From contig NZ_BAEO01000054.1 in assembly GCF_000314995.1 (NCBI RefSeq), positions 1-62,184 on the forward strand: a stretch of DNA of 62,184 nucleotides, written 5' to 3'. The translations under genes and the position numbers were made by a program. This DNA comes from Paraglaciecola arctica BSs20135. Its GTDB lineage: Bacteria; Pseudomonadota; Gammaproteobacteria; Enterobacterales; Alteromonadaceae. Under the pieces are notes generated by a model, which was not told the origin of the DNA, did not search any database, and was given only the letters and a program-made list of their open reading frames with translations. Positions 53,091 through 61,161 of the stretch are shown here, piece by piece. The first letter of the stretch is position 1. Each line of letters opens with the position of its first letter.

Positions 53091-54332
53091 TCAATCACTG
53101 TGTAAAGCATCAATAGGATTAAGTTGTGAGGCTTTGATAGCCGGATAAACACCAAAACCAATGCCCACAGCCATACAAATAGTCAACGACAAACCAATAG
53201 CCATGATTGACCAACTCACCGCCCAACCTGAATAAAAGCCTATAACTTCGGATAGGATCAGTCCAAAGGCAATCCCTAACAAACCACCTAATACAGAAAT
53301 AGTGAAACTTTCGGCAATAAACTGCATTTTGATATTTTTTTGTGTGGCACCAACCGCCCGAAGCAAGCCAATTTCTTTGGTTCGTTCAAGTACGTTGGCT
53401 AACATAATATTCATTATTCCTATGCCGCCGACCAATAAAGAAATACCCGCCACACAAGCCATAACAATATTGAATATTTGTTGAGTTTGTTTTTGTTGCG
53501 CCAACAAAGCCGCGGGAATAACCAACTGATAATCATCAGCTTCACCATGGCGCAACTTAAACAAGTGTGACACCGCTTTTGCCGCTACTATAGGATCGGT
53601 TCCCTCAGAAATTTTTAGCTTAACCAAATCCAATTCACTGGCTAATGCCGGACTACTGAGTTTTTTCATACTGGTGCTAAGAGGCACAAAAATGCGCGCA
53701 CTGTCACCGCCTATCTTCACTCCTTGAAACTCATCTTTATCAAAAAATGGATTGTTTAAAACACCTACCACCTCAAGCCATAAGTGATTCACTTTTAGGT
53801 ATTGCCCTACAGCTTGGTTGCCTTGAAACAATTGTTCGGCTGCATTGGCACCAATGACGGCGACTTGGGACACATTTTTATCATCTTGCTCTGTTAACAG
53901 GCGCCCAGTTTGCACTTGCATATTAGATAATCTGAAATGGCTATCACTGACCCCTACCACTTTTAAATCGGCGCTGCCTAGGTCGCTGTAAACTGATTGG
54001 GTTTTTATGTGCCTTTCGGCGCTGTAATCTTCAACAAAAGGTAAGGTTTGCCTAGCGGCATCAACATCTGCCATGGTTAATCCCAAGGACTCTTGGCGTA
54101 TTTCGTTAAGCTCATCATCAGCAAACTGTTTAGCTTCAATAATTAAGTTTCGAAGTCCCATGGAATCAATCATTTTTAAGGCCTGACGTTCAGCACCTTC
54201 ACCAATATTAAGCATAGCGATCACTGCGCCAACACCAAAAATCATTCCTAGCAGTGTTAACATAGTGCGCAATTTATGTGCGGCCATCTCGGCCAGTGCG
54301 TCTAACACTAGTGGCAAAAAGCTATTATTCAT
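53091..54332 (-). CDS. MacB-type ABC transporter permease
   Basis: 413 residues from the ATG at 54332, which has GGAG seven bases upstream and overlaps the previous stop codon by eight bases; the longer frame to 54362 has no such site. Four-helix MacB/FtsX topology: helix 1 (about 22-45; LLGMIFGVGAVIAML), a large periplasmic MacB_PCD domain (about 50-280), and three C-terminal helices ending in FGVYPAIKASQLNPIDAL. Acts as mechanotransmission permease with the ATPase at 57523 and the adaptors between them. No outer-membrane TolC-like gene is in the window. Confidence 0.9.
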   Translation of the reverse strand: MNNSFLPLVLDALAEMAAHKLRTMLTLLGMIFGVGAVIAMLNIGEGAERQALKMIDSMGLRNLIIEAKQFADDELNEIRQESLGLTMADVDAARQTLPFVEDYSAERHIKTQSVYSDLGSADLKVVGVSDSHFRLSNMQVQTGRLLTEQDDKNVSQVAVIGANAAEQLFQGNQAVGQYLKVNHLWLEVVGVLNNPFFDKDEFQGVKIGGDSARIFVPLSTSMKKLSSPALASELDLVKLKISEGTDPIVAAKAVSHLFKLRHGEADDYQLVIPAALLAQQKQTQQIFNIVMACVAGISLLVGGIGIMNIMLANVLERTKEIGLLRAVGATQKNIKMQFIAESFTISVLGGLLGIAFGLILSEVIGFYSGWAVSWSIMAIGLSLTICMAVGIGFGVYPAIKASQLNPIDALHSD

Positions 54333-55524
54333 AAGTACTCCGCAACGCGTCTTCTGGGACACTTAAAGCGATAATGTCACCGGCCTTTAAGCCTTCAACA
54401 ATCTCAACAAAATAAAGGTTTTTGTCTGCGGTTTTGACTGGGCGTCGGGTAAAACTGCGGCCGTCTTTTATATACACATAATTTTCGCTTTTTTCGTTGA
54501 ATATGGCTTGTAATGGAATCACTATTTTAGTCTGGGTATTTGTGACATTTACCGTGCCGGACACTTTTGCGCCGGGCTGTAAAGTGGTAGATTGTTCATC
54601 TAGTGAAACCAGTAACTCAAAATATTTAGTGGGGTTACCGCGCTTAACTGTGCGAGAAAATCCTGAAACAGTCAGCACCTCTCCCTCTAGTTTTTCATCT
54701 GGGTAAGCATCCAAGGTTAGGTTCACTGTCTGACCTACCTCTAAATCTATGGCATTTTTATCCAACACATATAACTTAGCCTGCATCTTTTCTAAATTCG
54801 GGATTGTGGCAATAGTACTTCCTGGAAACACAGTTTGCCCAATACTGGCCTTATCGCCTCGCCAGTTTTTTTCGTATACCAACATACCATCGTAAGGGGC
54901 TATGACCTCTAACTGAGAAAGTGCTGACTGGTGCTGCTGAAATTTAGCCTGATGGCCTCCTTTACGAATATCCAACACTGCTAAAGCACTTTGATTTCTA
55001 TCATCAATACTGCTTTCTTTCCATTCAATAAACTCTTCCTTAGCGCCAAGATAATCTCGGTTTGACAAAGTGTCGATAATTTCTAATTTGGAATACAGCC
55101 TTAGATCATCAATGGCAAAAGCATCTACAAATTTAAATTCTTTTCCTACTAATACCTTGTCAGAATCCAACTCGTTTTGTTGCTGGCTTTCTTGGGCATT
55201 TTGTTTGCGCATGTCCATATCTAGCAGCATCATTTCCAATTCTTCTTCACGACTATCAAGTAGCAGTTGCTCTGCATCAAAACGAGCCACAACTTGGCCC
55301 TTGGTTACCCAGCTATTTTCCTCAGCCAGCCAATCAATAATCATGGGACTACGGCCTGGAGTGTTGATCCTTTCAGCTTGCGCTGCTTCTAATTCACCCA
55401 CAGCCGGAATAACCACTGCAAAACCTTTTGGCTCCACTTGGTATAAAGGCACAGTAGATTGTGGTGACTCACTGCAGGCGCCTAAAAATAATATGCAGGC
55501 ACTCAATAAAATCCATTTATTCAT
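54325..55524 (-). CDS. Periplasmic adaptor lipoprotein 3 (HlyD/RND type)
   Basis: 399 residues. Lipoprotein signal with LGAC-SES (Cys16). Biotin-lipoyl halves around a coiled-coil hairpin, a barrel-sandwich domain (IAPYDGMLVYEKNWRGD) and beta-barrel (VNLTLDAYPDEKLEGEVLTV). It is the third of three consecutive adaptors, and starts with an ATGA overlap with the second. MacA-like role, linking the permease to an outer-membrane channel. Confidence 0.88.
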   Translation of the reverse strand: MNKWILLSACILFLGACSESPQSTVPLYQVEPKGFAVVIPAVGELEAAQAERINTPGRSPMIIDWLAEENSWVTKGQVVARFDAEQLLLDSREEELEMMLLDMDMRKQNAQESQQQNELDSDKVLVGKEFKFVDAFAIDDLRLYSKLEIIDTLSNRDYLGAKEEFIEWKESSIDDRNQSALAVLDIRKGGHQAKFQQHQSALSQLEVIAPYDGMLVYEKNWRGDKASIGQTVFPGSTIATIPNLEKMQAKLYVLDKNAIDLEVGQTVNLTLDAYPDEKLEGEVLTVSGFSRTVKRGNPTKYFELLVSLDEQSTTLQPGAKVSGTVNVTNTQTKIVIPLQAIFNEKSENYVYIKDGRSFTRRPVKTADKNLYFVEIVEGLKAGDIIALSVPEDALRSTYE

Positions 55525-56516
55525 TGATCTACAACCTCAATTTTTGCTTTCATGCCTGGACGCATGACATCTGGCCTTGTTTTACCGAGTTCAATTTGAG
55601 CATCAAATATCACCTTAGGGTTGTTAGCTGATTTGGGATAAAACGCATGCCCTAACTTAGTGATCGTACCCATATATGCCATTTCAGGATAGGCTTCAAA
55701 AATCACTCTTACCCCTTGGCCTTGTTTAAGTTTGGCTTTGTCTGGTTCGGAAAATTCAGCTTTTAAGGCAACGGCATCCAGTGATGGCAATTGCATTAAG
55801 CTTTGCCCCATGTAGACGGTTTCACCCACAACTGCTTTTTCACCATTACCATTTTCTTGGTACATGACTAAACCATCTTTAGGCGCTTTTACGCTAAGTT
55901 TGACAATTTCTTGTTGGATCCTATTGACCCGACTTTGCATAATTTTTATTTTGCCTACAGATACTTTTTCATTAATCACCATAGCCTTTTTATGGTGGGC
56001 TAATTTTTGTTTAGCTTGGGCCAAGCCCTCAGTTTGATATCGAAAATCAGCCTGCTGTTTTAGGCGTTCAATATTTGAGCTGGATTCATCGACTATTTCG
56101 GCTTTACGTTTGGCCTTTTTATATTCCATTTCTGCTTCGGCAAGCTTTAACATTAAATCTTGTGTTGTTGCGTCATCTTTCAACTTGTCGCTTTCTGCTT
56201 TTTTAATCTCAGCTTCGAGTTGACTTTGTTTACCAATCAAATCATTTTTTATTCGTTGCCCATCAAACACTAAGATGACTTCGCCTTCTTTTACTTGTTT
56301 ATTTTCGGCCGCCATTTTTTGAATTTTGTATTGCCACATCCGGGATATATTAGGTGGCCCAATAGTGGCATTTTTCAAAGAGATAAGTTCTGCAGAGGCA
56401 GTCACTTTGGGAGATACCACTTCCTCTTCCACAGACTCTTTTTTATCCTGGCAGGCTACTAAGAGAATACTGCTTAAACCCAGAATTATTTTGAAAATAT
56501 AAGTCATGCTTCTCAT
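55521..56516 (-). CDS. Periplasmic adaptor lipoprotein 2 (HlyD type)
   Basis: 331 residues. Lipobox LVAC-QDKK. A coiled-coil hairpin (about 95-210, Lys/Glu rich), a lipoyl-like half (VKAPKDGLVMYQENGNGEK) and a beta-barrel (VRVIFEAYPEMAYMGTITKL). It overlaps both neighbours by four bases (ATGA), so all three adaptors are translationally coupled. Similarity to its neighbours suggests old tandem duplication followed by divergence. Confidence 0.85.
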   Translation of the reverse strand: MRSMTYIFKIILGLSSILLVACQDKKESVEEEVVSPKVTASAELISLKNATIGPPNISRMWQYKIQKMAAENKQVKEGEVILVFDGQRIKNDLIGKQSQLEAEIKKAESDKLKDDATTQDLMLKLAEAEMEYKKAKRKAEIVDESSSNIERLKQQADFRYQTEGLAQAKQKLAHHKKAMVINEKVSVGKIKIMQSRVNRIQQEIVKLSVKAPKDGLVMYQENGNGEKAVVGETVYMGQSLMQLPSLDAVALKAEFSEPDKAKLKQGQGVRVIFEAYPEMAYMGTITKLGHAFYPKSANNPKVIFDAQIELGKTRPDVMRPGMKAKIEVVDQ

Positions 56517-57514
56517 ATAGGAAGCACCTTATTTGCATGGGGCTGGAGCGCTAGATCGTCATGCTTTAACTGCACTCGTACACTCATACCAGGGAAGATA
56601 GCTTGTTTAAGCGGCTCAACAAAACCTAATTCAACTCGGTAATAAGCGCTGTCGCTCCATTGGCTTTTTTGTTCGGCCTGACTCGATACTGATATCACCT
56701 TTCCAGTGTATGATTGCTCGGGATAGGCATCTAAAGTCAAAACAAAACTACTTTTTTCTAAATCAATTCGTGCCGCGTCTATTTCATGTAGCCAAGCAGA
56801 GACTTGATAAGTTGAAGCGGCTTGCACTGTTAACACTTCCCAACTGGATTGGATATTCATGCCAATTGCCACTTTTTGCGGCATCCATCGATGCATTGCA
56901 TGGGTCACTGGGCCTGTGACTTTAGCTTTAACACTTAGTTTTTCTAGCTGGCTGCGTTGATAGGTAATTTGTTCTTGGAGCTTAAGGATTTCGATATTTT
57001 TTTTGTTTAACTCAACCTGTTGTTCTTCTAGCTTAAGCTTGTAGTTTTCTTGGGCTTTAATTTTGGTAGTTAAGGCTTTTTCATATTCGATAACACTTTT
57101 GCCTTTTTCGTAGGCGCTCACTTCACCGTCTGGCACTGATGCTTCGATACGATTTTTTTCAACCATAATATTGGCTAATTTTAATGCGCCATCGGCCTCA
57201 AGTACGGCTTGCCCTTTGTCCATTTCTAATTTTAATAATTCTAAGGCATCCGTCTCTAGTTTTTCCTCATTCACTTCTAGCTGCGATTCGATACCGCCTG
57301 AATCAAATACAACAACTAAGTCCCCTTCTTTAACAATACTGCCTTCATCTGCCATCCACTGTATTTGTACTTGCCAGCGATTAGTTTTAGGCGCTGTGAT
57401 TAAATGATAGTTTGAGGATGAAATAATACCGGTGAGCAGCGTGACCTGTTCATTAGCTTTTGCATAACCAGCAACCAGAAAAACAATCAAAATAAGATAA
57501 TTTCTAAATAACAT
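56513..57514 (-). CDS. Periplasmic adaptor protein 1 (HlyD type, signal peptide)
   Basis: 333 residues. Cleavable signal peptide (about 1-20, ending AGYAKA) rather than a lipobox. Lipoyl domain halves (VQIQWMADEGSIVKEGDLVV), long coiled coil (about 75-190) and a barrel (SFVLTLDAYPEQSYTGKVI). It is eight bases downstream of the ATPase gene. Having one soluble or peripheral and two lipidated adaptors in one system suggests a mixed adaptor ring. Confidence 0.85.
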   Translation of the reverse strand: MLFRNYLILIVFLVAGYAKANEQVTLLTGIISSSNYHLITAPKTNRWQVQIQWMADEGSIVKEGDLVVVFDSGGIESQLEVNEEKLETDALELLKLEMDKGQAVLEADGALKLANIMVEKNRIEASVPDGEVSAYEKGKSVIEYEKALTTKIKAQENYKLKLEEQQVELNKKNIEILKLQEQITYQRSQLEKLSVKAKVTGPVTHAMHRWMPQKVAIGMNIQSSWEVLTVQAASTYQVSAWLHEIDAARIDLEKSSFVLTLDAYPEQSYTGKVISVSSQAEQKSQWSDSAYYRVELGFVEPLKQAIFPGMSVRVQLKHDDLALQPHANKVLPI

Positions 57515-57522
57515 AAATTCTA

Positions 57523-58227
57523 TTAACCTTTTGCCACTACAGGCACTTGTTGGCCTGTACCTGTGTCTTGCAGTATTTGTCCATCACGCATAGTGATCAC
57601 TCTTTGTGCATAAGTGGCAATATCGTCTTCGTGTGTGACCATCACTATGGTTTGACCTTGTTGATGTAAATCGGTCAATAAGCTCATAATTTCTACTGAA
57701 GTTTTGCTGTCCAAGTTTCCTGTAGGTTCATCAGCCAGTACCACTGTGGGTCGATTAATGAGCGCCCTAGCAATAGCCACACGTTGCCGCTGGCCACCAG
57801 ACATTTCGAAAGGTTTGTGAGTTTTACGATGCCCTAAACCGACTTTATCTAAAAGCTCATGGGCACGATCGTTGGCTTCTTCTTCTGAGACATCGCTAAA
57901 ACGCAACGGCAACTTCACATTACCTATAGCATCCAACTTAGGTAACAAATGGAAGGTCTGAAAGATAAACCCAATATGTTTGTTGCGAATAGCCGATAGA
58001 GTGTCGTCGTCCATAGTCGCGACATCTTTGTTATCCAAAAAATACTGGCCGTTATTAGGGGTGTCTAAGCAACCCAAAATATTCATCAAGGTAGATTTAC
58101 CCGAGCCTGAGCTGCCCATAAAGGCTACAAATTCATTTTGTTGGATGGTGAGTGATATATCTGTAAGCGCATGGACTATTTCAGATCCATTGGCAAAGGA
58201 TTTGGCAATATTACGAAGTTCGAGCAT
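57523..58227 (-). CDS. ABC transporter ATP-binding protein, MacB/LolD type
   Basis: 234 residues. Walker A GSSGSGKST at 38-46, Q loop FIFQTFHLLP, signature MSGGQRQRVAIARAL, Walker B VVLADEPTGNLD and switch His in VTHED. It is the first gene of an operon of five, all in one direction with overlaps or tiny gaps, coding a complete inner-membrane exporter of the MacAB/YknWXYZ class. Export substrate unknown; macrolides, peptides or lipoproteins are known in the class. Confidence 0.93.
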   Translation of the reverse strand: MLELRNIAKSFANGSEIVHALTDISLTIQQNEFVAFMGSSGSGKSTLMNILGCLDTPNNGQYFLDNKDVATMDDDTLSAIRNKHIGFIFQTFHLLPKLDAIGNVKLPLRFSDVSEEEANDRAHELLDKVGLGHRKTHKPFEMSGGQRQRVAIARALINRPTVVLADEPTGNLDSKTSVEIMSLLTDLHQQGQTIVMVTHEDDIATYAQRVITMRDGQILQDTGTGQQVPVVAKG

Positions 58228-58503
58228 GATAATCTGACTACAATGGCGTTAGGCTTACCTTATACAGATGCTCGTCAACTATCAATGCAGTGGCCACTAA
58301 ACCGCAGGATAGCCCCTTGGTTTAACTGTTTCAAAATATGTCTAGGTTAATAGCCGATTTAACTAAACTCACTGAGTCTTTTGTTAGTTACCCATTGATA
58401 ATGAGCCTACTCGCCTATATCAATGGTTGCTAGCTGCTGACTTCATAATTTAAATGCAAAGCCAGCCTAATGTTAAATTGACCATACTAACTGAGAACAA
58501 TAT

Positions 58504-59142
58504 ATGTCTGAATTATTGCAAGATTTGCAATGGCGTTATGCCACAAAAAAAATGGATCCTACCAAAGCCGTCAGCACCGAAAACGTTGATTTTATATTAG
58601 AAGCCATTCGTTTGAGTGCCAGTTCCAGTGGTTTACAACCTTATGACGTAATAGTTGTCACTAACCCAGAAATACGCGCACAAATTGTGCCTCATGCTTG
58701 GAACCAACAACAAATCAGCGATGGCTCCCACTTATTAGTTTTTGCAGCATGGGACAATTATACAGCCGAACGTATTAATACTATGTTTGATTTGGTTAAC
58801 GAGAAACGTGGCTTTAAAAACGAAGGCTGGGAAAACTATCGTCAAATGTTACTGAATACTTACCCTTCTCGTGATCCAGAAACAAACTTTCAACATGCAG
58901 CACGACAAGCTTATATTGGCTTAGGTTCGGCTCTCATTGCCGCCGCTGAAATGAAAGTAGATAGCACCCCTATGGAAGGCTTTAGCCCAGATAAAGTCGA
59001 TGAAATACTCGGCCTTAAAGAACGCGGATTAAAATCTGTTGTATTGTTGCCTTTAGGTTACCGCGCCGACGAAGGTGATTGGTTAGTCAATTTAGAAAAA
59101 GTGCGACGTCCCACCGATAGTTTTATCACTCAAGTTAGTTAA
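58504..59142 (+). CDS. NAD(P)H-dependent nitroreductase-family oxidoreductase
   Basis: 212 residues, NfsB-like FMN fold: N-terminal YATKKMDPTKAVS, RLSASSSGLQPYDV near 45 (FMN-binding Ser/Arg), and LGYRADEGDW in the C-terminal part. Homodimeric flavin enzymes of this family reduce nitro compounds, quinones or protect from oxidants. It stands alone, divergent from the ABC operon, and is followed by a strong terminator. Physiological substrate unknown. Confidence 0.9.
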   Translation: MSELLQDLQWRYATKKMDPTKAVSTENVDFILEAIRLSASSSGLQPYDVIVVTNPEIRAQIVPHAWNQQQISDGSHLLVFAAWDNYTAERINTMFDLVNEKRGFKNEGWENYRQMLLNTYPSRDPETNFQHAARQAYIGLGSALIAAAEMKVDSTPMEGFSPDKVDEILGLKERGLKSVVLLPLGYRADEGDWLVNLEKVRRPTDSFITQVS

Positions 59143-59151
59143 ATGTGCGTC

Positions 59152-59186
59152 AGCCATATTCAGCAGTTGAATATGGCTACTTTAAT
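59152..59186 (+). terminator. Intrinsic terminator after the nitroreductase gene
   Basis: Perfect 11-base arms AGCCATATTCA and TGAATATGGCT with a 5-base loop, followed by ACTTTAATTT. Confidence 0.8.
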
Positions 59187-59212
59187 TTCTAATTGGAAGT
59201 GCAACAGTAGTT

Positions 59213-59545
59213 TTATTGGCAGCCTGAAGTTGAAGGTTCAGTGGCGGCTTTTTTAGCCTCTTGTCTAGCTTCAAATCCTGCCATTTGTTCTGCCGTAGCA
59301 GGTAACTGATATTTATCTTTCCATTCACTAAACGGCATACCATAAACTGCTTCACGGGCTTGATCGTAATCCATCTCAGCACCTTGATCTTTTGCCGCCG
59401 CCATATACCACTTAGCTAAGCAGTTACGACAAAAATCTGCCAATATCATTAAGTCTATATTTTGCACGTCTTTGTTAGCATCGAGGTGTTTGAGCAGATG
59501 TCTAAAAGCCGCGGCTTCGGCGTTAGTTTGTTGTAGTTGGTTCAT
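59213..59545 (-). CDS. DUF1244-family protein
   Basis: 110 residues. The core ADFCRNCLAKWYMAAAKDQG and YGMPFSEWKDKYQ, with the two Cys of CRNC, is the DUF1244 signature found in most proteobacteria. Function unknown; a structure in the family suggests a small helical dimer. The C-terminal tail is Ala/Lys-rich. It begins 29 bases after the GST-like gene, so the two form an operon. Confidence 0.9.
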   Translation of the reverse strand: MNQLQQTNAEAAAFRHLLKHLDANKDVQNIDLMILADFCRNCLAKWYMAAAKDQGAEMDYDQAREAVYGMPFSEWKDKYQLPATAEQMAGFEARQEAKKAATEPSTSGCQ

Positions 59546-59574
59546 ATAAGGGCCTGTTTGTAGTTCAACTTAAA

Positions 59575-60162
59575 TTATTTACGTGGGTCGGTGGCAGTAA
59601 CTTCAATTCGTTGGGTATTATCATCATGAAACGCCAATAAGTCTGTTAATCCCTGCATATTATGCAAATTCCTAAACTCTATCCAATCAATTAAACAATA
59701 CAGGCATATTGCAGGGTAGTTCCAACTGACAAACTGTTTATCTGCCACCATCTCATTTAAATGCACTAATACTGCGTTGACTCGTTCTTTTTGTAGCTTA
59801 AAAAATAACTTATCTTCATCCGCTTGAATATCTGAATTAGACAAGATAAACATTTGCACCAAAGAGTCATTGGCGGCATCAATTAGAGTGAGTTGATTTT
59901 CTTGATCCCAACTTAAGCTAGGATCTGAAAATTTGGCGCTTAAGTAACGAAAAATCACTCTGGAATCAAATATAACCTGCAACTCTCCATCTGACTCATC
60001 TTCTAACATAGGAATTTTCATAGTCGGATTTTTAGCAGCAAGAAGTTCTCTATCTTGATCAGAAAAAATCAACAAATTGATAAATTCATGTTCAGTATTG
60101 GCTAACCAAATACGTAGCCGACGCACATAAGGAGAGGTAGTAGAACCATACAATTTCAACAT
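59575..60162 (-). CDS. Glutathione S-transferase-like protein
   Basis: 195 residues. Thioredoxin-fold N-terminal domain (1-80) starting LKLYGSTTSPYVRRLRIWL, where Ser/Thr residues occupy the position of the catalytic residue, then cis-Pro in KIPML and EDESDGE for glutathione binding. The C-terminal helical domain is somewhat short. GST-type activity is inferred from fold only. Upstream gene of the DUF1244 pair. Confidence 0.85.
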   Translation of the reverse strand: MLKLYGSTTSPYVRRLRIWLANTEHEFINLLIFSDQDRELLAAKNPTMKIPMLEDESDGELQVIFDSRVIFRYLSAKFSDPSLSWDQENQLTLIDAANDSLVQMFILSNSDIQADEDKLFFKLQKERVNAVLVHLNEMVADKQFVSWNYPAICLYCLIDWIEFRNLHNMQGLTDLLAFHDDNTQRIEVTATDPRK

Positions 60163-60353
60163 AATAAACCCTTAGAAAAATGAACATAGAAACAAATTAT
60201 CACGGCCTTAAACAGTAGAGGGAACTGCGGTTTAAGGCAAACAAAATTGTTCATTGGTATTAGTATTAACTGTATAAAAAAGACATATTCGAAAATACAC
60301 TAAAAGGCCAAAATACATCTTGGCCAATTCATTGGCATGTTAATAACTCAGCG

Positions 60354-60917
60354 TTAAATCACCAACACCTTAATGGAATTATCGCAGCTAGGTAGAGTTA
60401 GTTGGCTACCTGGAGTCAACACTTGAATTTGGTCGTAGTCGATATTTTCTAAGTTAGCTTTAATGTTTGTTTCAAATATCTCCGCCTGTTGTCCGATCAT
60501 GTGTCCTTGCTCACCCAAGGCATCAAAACTTTGTTGATGCACTTGCATAAATTTATTAAATTCTTCAACGACTAAATTTTGTTGTTCAAGTACGGCTTTA
60601 TTGATGTGCAATGTTTCGTCTGTTTCTTGGATGGCCAATTCCGTTAACTTTTCTATTTCATCTGTATATAACGAAATCTCTTGTGCAATATTTTGAATCG
60701 GCATTTCTAAAATCTGCATTTTTTGCTCTTGCTGCTTCAAAGCTAGATAAGCTTCAAGCTGCTTGGCTGTCATAACTTTGTCGCTAACAACGTCACAATT
60801 TTTAAGGGCAATAACCGAATAATCACTGGCTTTGTTTGTACCTGACAAAGCTAAAGCGACTTGGACAAATAAAATAGATACAGCTGAGGCAATAACAAGT
60901 TTTGAAGTGATGTGCAT
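60354..60917 (-). CDS. Exported coiled-coil protein of unknown function
   Basis: 187 residues from the ATG at 60917 (AAAGG upstream); the longer frame would need a TTG. Signal peptide or anchor (KLVIASAVSILFVQVALALSG), then mostly helical Gln/Glu/Leu-rich sequence (about 60-160) likely to form a coiled coil, and a C-terminal SCDNSIKV with one Cys besides one near residue 40 (KNCDVVSD), which could form a disulfide. No family recognised. Isolated gene in a 1-kb stretch. Confidence 0.7.
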   Translation of the reverse strand: MHITSKLVIASAVSILFVQVALALSGTNKASDYSVIALKNCDVVSDKVMTAKQLEAYLALKQQEQKMQILEMPIQNIAQEISLYTDEIEKLTELAIQETDETLHINKAVLEQQNLVVEEFNKFMQVHQQSFDALGEQGHMIGQQAEIFETNIKANLENIDYDQIQVLTPGSQLTLPSCDNSIKVLVI

Positions 60918-61161
60918 AAGTAAACCTTTTAGTTGTGTATTCAATGTTTAAGTCGAGTACACAACTAAAAAAGTTTTAGCTGGTGATGAGAAGTTTTTTT
61001 GTACAGTTAAATTTCAATATTTAGCCGTTACGTTTTTGGCAATAAAAACCCAGTAGATACTAGGTTACATTGAATATAGTAGAGGCTTTATTAAGTGATA
61101 ATTCACAATGTAAATGGAGTCACAACAACGTCAGACTTGCTATGACTCCGTATCAAACTTT

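Noticed and set aside
61113-61149. Terminator for the FG-GAP gene
   Set aside because: Only 7-base arms (GGAGTCA/TGACTCC) with a long loop and no T run.
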